DNA of 11,057 nucleotides. Origin: Actinomycetes bacterium. GTDB lineage: Bacteria; Actinomycetota; Acidimicrobiia; Acidimicrobiales; Microtrichaceae. The stretch is taken from positions 1-11,057 of the forward strand of contig JAEZAI010000601.1 of NCBI GenBank assembly GCA_023427825.1. The letters are read 5' to 3'. The notes beneath the pieces are model-generated. The model did no database searches, had not been told where the DNA came from, and saw only the letters and a list, made by a program, of their open reading frames with translations. The position numbers and the translations under genes were made by a program. The number at the start of each line of letters is the position of its first letter. The first letter of the stretch is position 1. Of the stretch, positions 9,078 through 11,057 are shown in pieces.

Positions 9078-9477
9078 CCGGCAGCACCGCCTGCGTCTGG
9101 GTGGTGCGGGTGGCGAGCTTGCCGTCGTCGCGGGTGAGGTCGGTCTGGACGACGATCGTCGTCCGCCCCACGTGGATCGGAGTGCTCGTCGCGGTCACCG
9201 TCCCGGACGGCACCGGACGGAACAGGTTCGTCTTGGACTCGATCGTGGACGTCCACGTGTCGGGCCGCAGGTTCTGCACGGCGCACAGCGCGCCGGCCGC
9301 GTCGGCCAGCGCCATCAGGTAGCCGCCGTGGAGGATGCCGCCGGTCGTGCAGTGCTCGGGCGCCCACGGGGCGGTGAGGACCACCTCCTCCGCCGAGCTG
9401 CGATCGACGGAGAAGCGGAGGAGCGCCGCGAGCGGCATGAGCTCGCGCAGCGAGTCGGTGGCGGCCTGGTTGGTCAC
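9070..9477 (-). CDS. PaaI-type hotdog-fold thioesterase
   Basis: This 135-residue single hotdog domain is predicted to hydrolyse an acyl-CoA thioester in the cytosol. The core signature GGILHGGYLMALADAAGALCA (46-66) includes the HGG turn (50-52) and D59 in the central helix. It is followed by TSTIESKTNLFRPVPSGTVTA and HVGRTTIVVQTDL, the strands of a PaaI/phenylacetic-acid-type 4HBT protein. The GTG start overlaps the stop of the VOC gene (GTGA), with GGGGAGGG 6 nt before it. Because menB is only about 1 kb away across a divergent promoter, a role in hydrolysing 1,4-dihydroxy-2-naphthoyl-CoA is worth considering, since that step is catalysed by hotdog thioesterases in other bacteria. General acyl-CoA housekeeping is equally possible. 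Family assignment is firm; substrate is inference. Confidence 0.88.
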   Translation of the reverse strand: MTNQAATDSLRELMPLAALLRFSVDRSSAEEVVLTAPWAPEHCTTGGILHGGYLMALADAAGALCAVQNLRPDTWTSTIESKTNLFRPVPSGTVTATSTPIHVGRTTIVVQTDLTRDDGKLATRTTQTQAVLPGS

Positions 9478-9854
9478 GCGTCGCCCTCCCCGAACGTGTG
9501 GTGGACCGCCTCGACGTTGTTGCCGTCGGGGTCGCGGACGAACGCTCCGAAGTAGCCCGGGTGGTACTCGGGCCACACCCTCGGCTCGTGCAGCACCTCG
9601 TAGCCCAGCTCGGCGGCGGCGTCCCGGAACGCCTGCACCGCGTCGCGGGACGGCGCCCGGAACGCCAGGTGCGACTCGCGGAACCCGTCCCCGGTGTGCT
9701 GCTGACCGATCCAGAAGCACGGGAAGTCGGTGCCGTAGCCGATCGCGTCGTCGATCTCGATCAGTCGACGGCCGCCGACGGTGGCGAGCACCGCGTCGTA
9801 GAAGGCGGCGCTCGATCGGATGTCGCCGCACTGGATGGAGACGTGGTCGAGCAC
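9474..9854 (-). CDS. VOC superfamily (glyoxalase/bleomycin-resistance fold) protein
   Basis: The protein has 126 residues, one full VOC domain of two beta-alpha-beta-beta-beta modules. The first begins LDHVSIQCGDIRSSAAFYD with H4. The second begins about residue 60 (SHLAFRAPSRDAVQAFRDAA) with H62 and ends GYFGAFVRDPDGNNVEAV with E115. H4, H62 and E115 sit where VOC enzymes bind a divalent metal, so it is probably metal-dependent. The GTG start is chosen because GAGGAGGG lies just upstream (9865-9858) and the first VOC strand begins at residue 2; longer open-frame extensions have no domain content. It leads a two-gene - strand unit with the thioesterase (GTGA overlap). Substrate is unknown: lyase, dioxygenase, epimerase or resistance functions all occur in this fold. 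Confidence 0.88.
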   Translation of the reverse strand: MLDHVSIQCGDIRSSAAFYDAVLATVGGRRLIEIDDAIGYGTDFPCFWIGQQHTGDGFRESHLAFRAPSRDAVQAFRDAAAELGYEVLHEPRVWPEYHPGYFGAFVRDPDGNNVEAVHHTFGEGDA

Positions 9855-9917
9855 GGGCCCTCCTCGGGTCGGGATACCGGTCCGAGTGTTGCACGACGGC
9901 GATGCCAGACTGCGGCC
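9855..9917. promoter_or_regulatory. Divergent promoter region between VOC and rhodanese genes
   Basis: This 63-bp region holds the VOC Shine-Dalgarno (CCCTCCTC on the + strand, 9858-9865). An imperfect inverted repeat, CTCGGGTCGG / CCGGTCCGAG (9863-9872 / 9877-9886, 8 of 10 pairs, GATA between), overlaps that SD. CAGACT (9906-9911), 6 nt before the rhodanese ATG, keeps the A and T of a -10 element. TTGCAC (9889-9894) is -35-like but too close for normal spacing. Regulator and true start points are unknown. Confidence 0.4.
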
Positions 9918-10334
9918 ATGACCAACGAGGTGACGGCGGTGCCGGCAGCTCCGCCCGACGACGCGTTCGAGCACTTCGCCGCGCTCCTGGCGTACGAGAC
10001 CGACTGCTGGGACGTGCACGCATCCGAGGTGGGCGACGGCTTCGTGCTACTCGACGTGCGCAGCCCGGACCTGTTCGAGCAGGGCCACGTCCCCGGTGCG
10101 GTGAACCTGCCCCACCGACGCATCGTCGAGCGGAACCTGGAGCGGTTCCCCGACGACGCGCTCTTCGTGGTCTACTGCGCCGGGCCGCACTGCAACGGCG
10201 CCGACAAGGCGGCCATGCGCCTCGCCGCCCTGGGTCGACCGGTCAAGAAGATGATCGGCGGGGTCGAGGGGTGGAAGGACGAGGGCTTCGAGCTGGCGAC
10301 GGGGACGGGTCCCGTCGAGGAGGACGCATCGTGA
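9918..10334 (+). CDS. Rhodanese-like domain protein
   Basis: This 138-residue single-domain rhodanese is probably a sulfurtransferase or sulfur carrier acting through a cysteine persulfide. Features are LLDVRSPDLFEQGHVPGAVNLPH (44-66), the CH2A-type signature, then VVYCAGPHCNGADKAA (84-99) with catalytic-position C87, and MIGGVEGWKDEGF (112-124), the C-terminal rhodanese signature. The active-site loop is longer than the common CxxGxR form and has a second cysteine, C92. The first 35 residues form a leader with no signal peptide. Its TGA overlaps the GTG of menB (GTGA), so the two proteins are probably made together, although no sulfur chemistry is known in the MenB step. The start has no Shine-Dalgarno and may be leaderless. 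Family call is firm; physiological role unknown. Confidence 0.9.
   Translation: MTNEVTAVPAAPPDDAFEHFAALLAYETDCWDVHASEVGDGFVLLDVRSPDLFEQGHVPGAVNLPHRRIVERNLERFPDDALFVVYCAGPHCNGADKAAMRLAALGRPVKKMIGGVEGWKDEGFELATGTGPVEEDAS
10317..10324 (+). promoter_or_regulatory. Shine-Dalgarno for menB
   Basis: GAGGAGGA lies 6 nt before GTG 10331, inside the end of the rhodanese gene, and supports this start and translational coupling. Confidence 0.6.
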
Positions 10335-11057
10335 CGACCGACGGACGGGTGTCGGAGATCTTCGACCCGACGGCATGGCAGGAGGTCCCCGGGTTCGAGG
10401 ACCTGGACGACATCACGTACCACCGAGCCGTCGACGTGGGCGTGGTGCGCGTGGCGTTCGACCGGCCCGAGGTGCGCAACGCGTTCCGGCCCCGGACCGT
10501 CGACCAGCTGTACCGGGTGCTCGACCACGCCCGGCAGACCTCCGACGTCGGCTGCGTCCTGCTGACCGGCAACGGTCCGTCGCCGCGGGACGGCGGCTGG
10601 GCGTTCTGCTCCGGCGGCGACCAGCGGATCCGCGGGCGGGACGGCTACCGCTACACGGTCGACGACGAGTCCGGGGCGCCCGGCCTCACCGCCGAGGCCA
10701 TCGATCCGGCGCGCTCCGGGCGGCTCCACATCCTGGAGGTCCAGCGCCTCATCCGGTTCATGCCCAAGGTCGTGATCTGCGTGGTGCCCGGCTGGGCGGC
10801 GGGCGGCGGCCACAGCCTCCACGTGGTCAGCGACCTCACGCTGGCCAGTCGCGAGCACGCGCGGTTCAAGCAGACCGACGCGGACGTGGCGAGCTTCGAC
10901 GGCGGCTTCGGCTCCGCCTACCTGGCCCGCCAGGTCGGCCAGAAGTTCGCGCGCGAGATCTTCTTCCTGGGCGACGAGTACTCGGCCGAGGACGCGCACC
11001 GCATGGGCATGGTGAACGCCGTGGTCGACCACGAAGAGCTCGAATCGGTCGCGCTGG
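10331..11057 (+). CDS. menB: 1,4-dihydroxy-2-naphthoyl-CoA synthase (MenB), 3' end beyond the window
   Basis: MenB is a crotonase-fold enzyme that cyclises o-succinylbenzoyl-CoA to 1,4-dihydroxy-2-naphthoyl-CoA in menaquinone biosynthesis. The first 242 residues are present; full-length actinobacterial MenB is about 300. Diagnostic stretches are WAFCSGGDQRIRGRDGY (about 96-112), the oxyanion/substrate loop, then LHILEVQRLIRFMPKVVICV and GWAAGGGHSLHVVSDLTLAS (about 156-175). RFKQTDADVASFDGGFGSAY follows, with D183 and D190, then ARQVGQKFAREIFFLG. D183 matches the aspartate that replaces bicarbonate in M. tuberculosis-type MenB, so this should be the bicarbonate-independent class. The common VGSFDGG is VASFDGG here. 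Other crotonases (enoyl-CoA hydratases) lack the GGDQRIRG motif, so the assignment is strong. The gene overlaps the rhodanese stop by GTGA with a good SD. Confidence 0.93.
   Translation, partial: MTTDGRVSEIFDPTAWQEVPGFEDLDDITYHRAVDVGVVRVAFDRPEVRNAFRPRTVDQLYRVLDHARQTSDVGCVLLTGNGPSPRDGGWAFCSGGDQRIRGRDGYRYTVDDESGAPGLTAEAIDPARSGRLHILEVQRLIRFMPKVVICVVPGWAAGGGHSLHVVSDLTLASREHARFKQTDADVASFDGGFGSAYLARQVGQKFAREIFFLGDEYSAEDAHRMGMVNAVVDHEELESVAL

Noticed and set aside
10172..11032. 286-codon - strand open frame opposite menB
   Set aside because: Shadow of the strongly recognisable MenB coding sequence; no domain content.

Overview
The window looks like ordinary chromosome from a high-GC actinobacterium (Actinomycetota). 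The reasons are GC content of roughly 70% by eye, frequent GTG starts, a predicted coenzyme-F420-dependent LLM oxidoreductase, an actinobacterial-type MenB, TetR-dominated regulation, and several genes that seem to start at the first base of their mRNA. An Acidimicrobiia-like lineage would fit, but that is inference. I see no insertion sequence, integrase, CRISPR array, tRNA or rRNA.

Left part (1-4464, + strand): a multi-span membrane protein of unknown function (54-1454), then two metal-dependent amidohydrolases of different types. The first is amidohydrolase-2/ACMSD-like (1501-2676); the second is related to N-acyl-D-amino-acid deacylases (2746-4464). The pair may be one operon acting on an unidentified organic acid or amide. 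The second ends convergently, overlapping by 32 bp the 3' end of an ATP-grasp ligase on the - strand (4433-5683).

Middle (5684-9055): an AT-rich 57-bp divergent promoter region separates the ATP-grasp gene from a TetR regulator (5741-6301). The TetR gene runs into an LLM-class oxidoreductase (6317-7321) and a DUF167/YggU protein (7327-7614). A second TetR regulator (7647 or 7611 to 8435) follows, overlapping by ATGA a fatty acid/sterol hydroxylase-type membrane enzyme (8432-9055). At the start of the second TetR gene is a perfect 12-bp inverted repeat with a 7-bp spacer (7634-7664). It overlaps a candidate promoter and is probably the TetR operator. It is the most striking non-coding signal in the window.

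Right part (9070-11057): two overlapping - strand genes (VOC/glyoxalase-fold protein, then PaaI-type hotdog thioesterase) are divergent from a rhodanese-domain gene, which overlaps by GTGA a 5'-complete but window-truncated menB (1,4-dihydroxy-2-naphthoyl-CoA synthase, menaquinone biosynthesis). Thioesterase and MenB both fit acyl-CoA chemistry, and a hotdog thioesterase near menB could serve the DHNA-CoA hydrolysis step.

A recurring pattern is that genes apparently heading transcription units (54, 5683-, 5741, 9918, possibly 7647) have a -10-like hexamer 6-7 nt before the start codon and little or no Shine-Dalgarno, whereas most genes inside units or otherwise not leaderless have a purine-rich SD.
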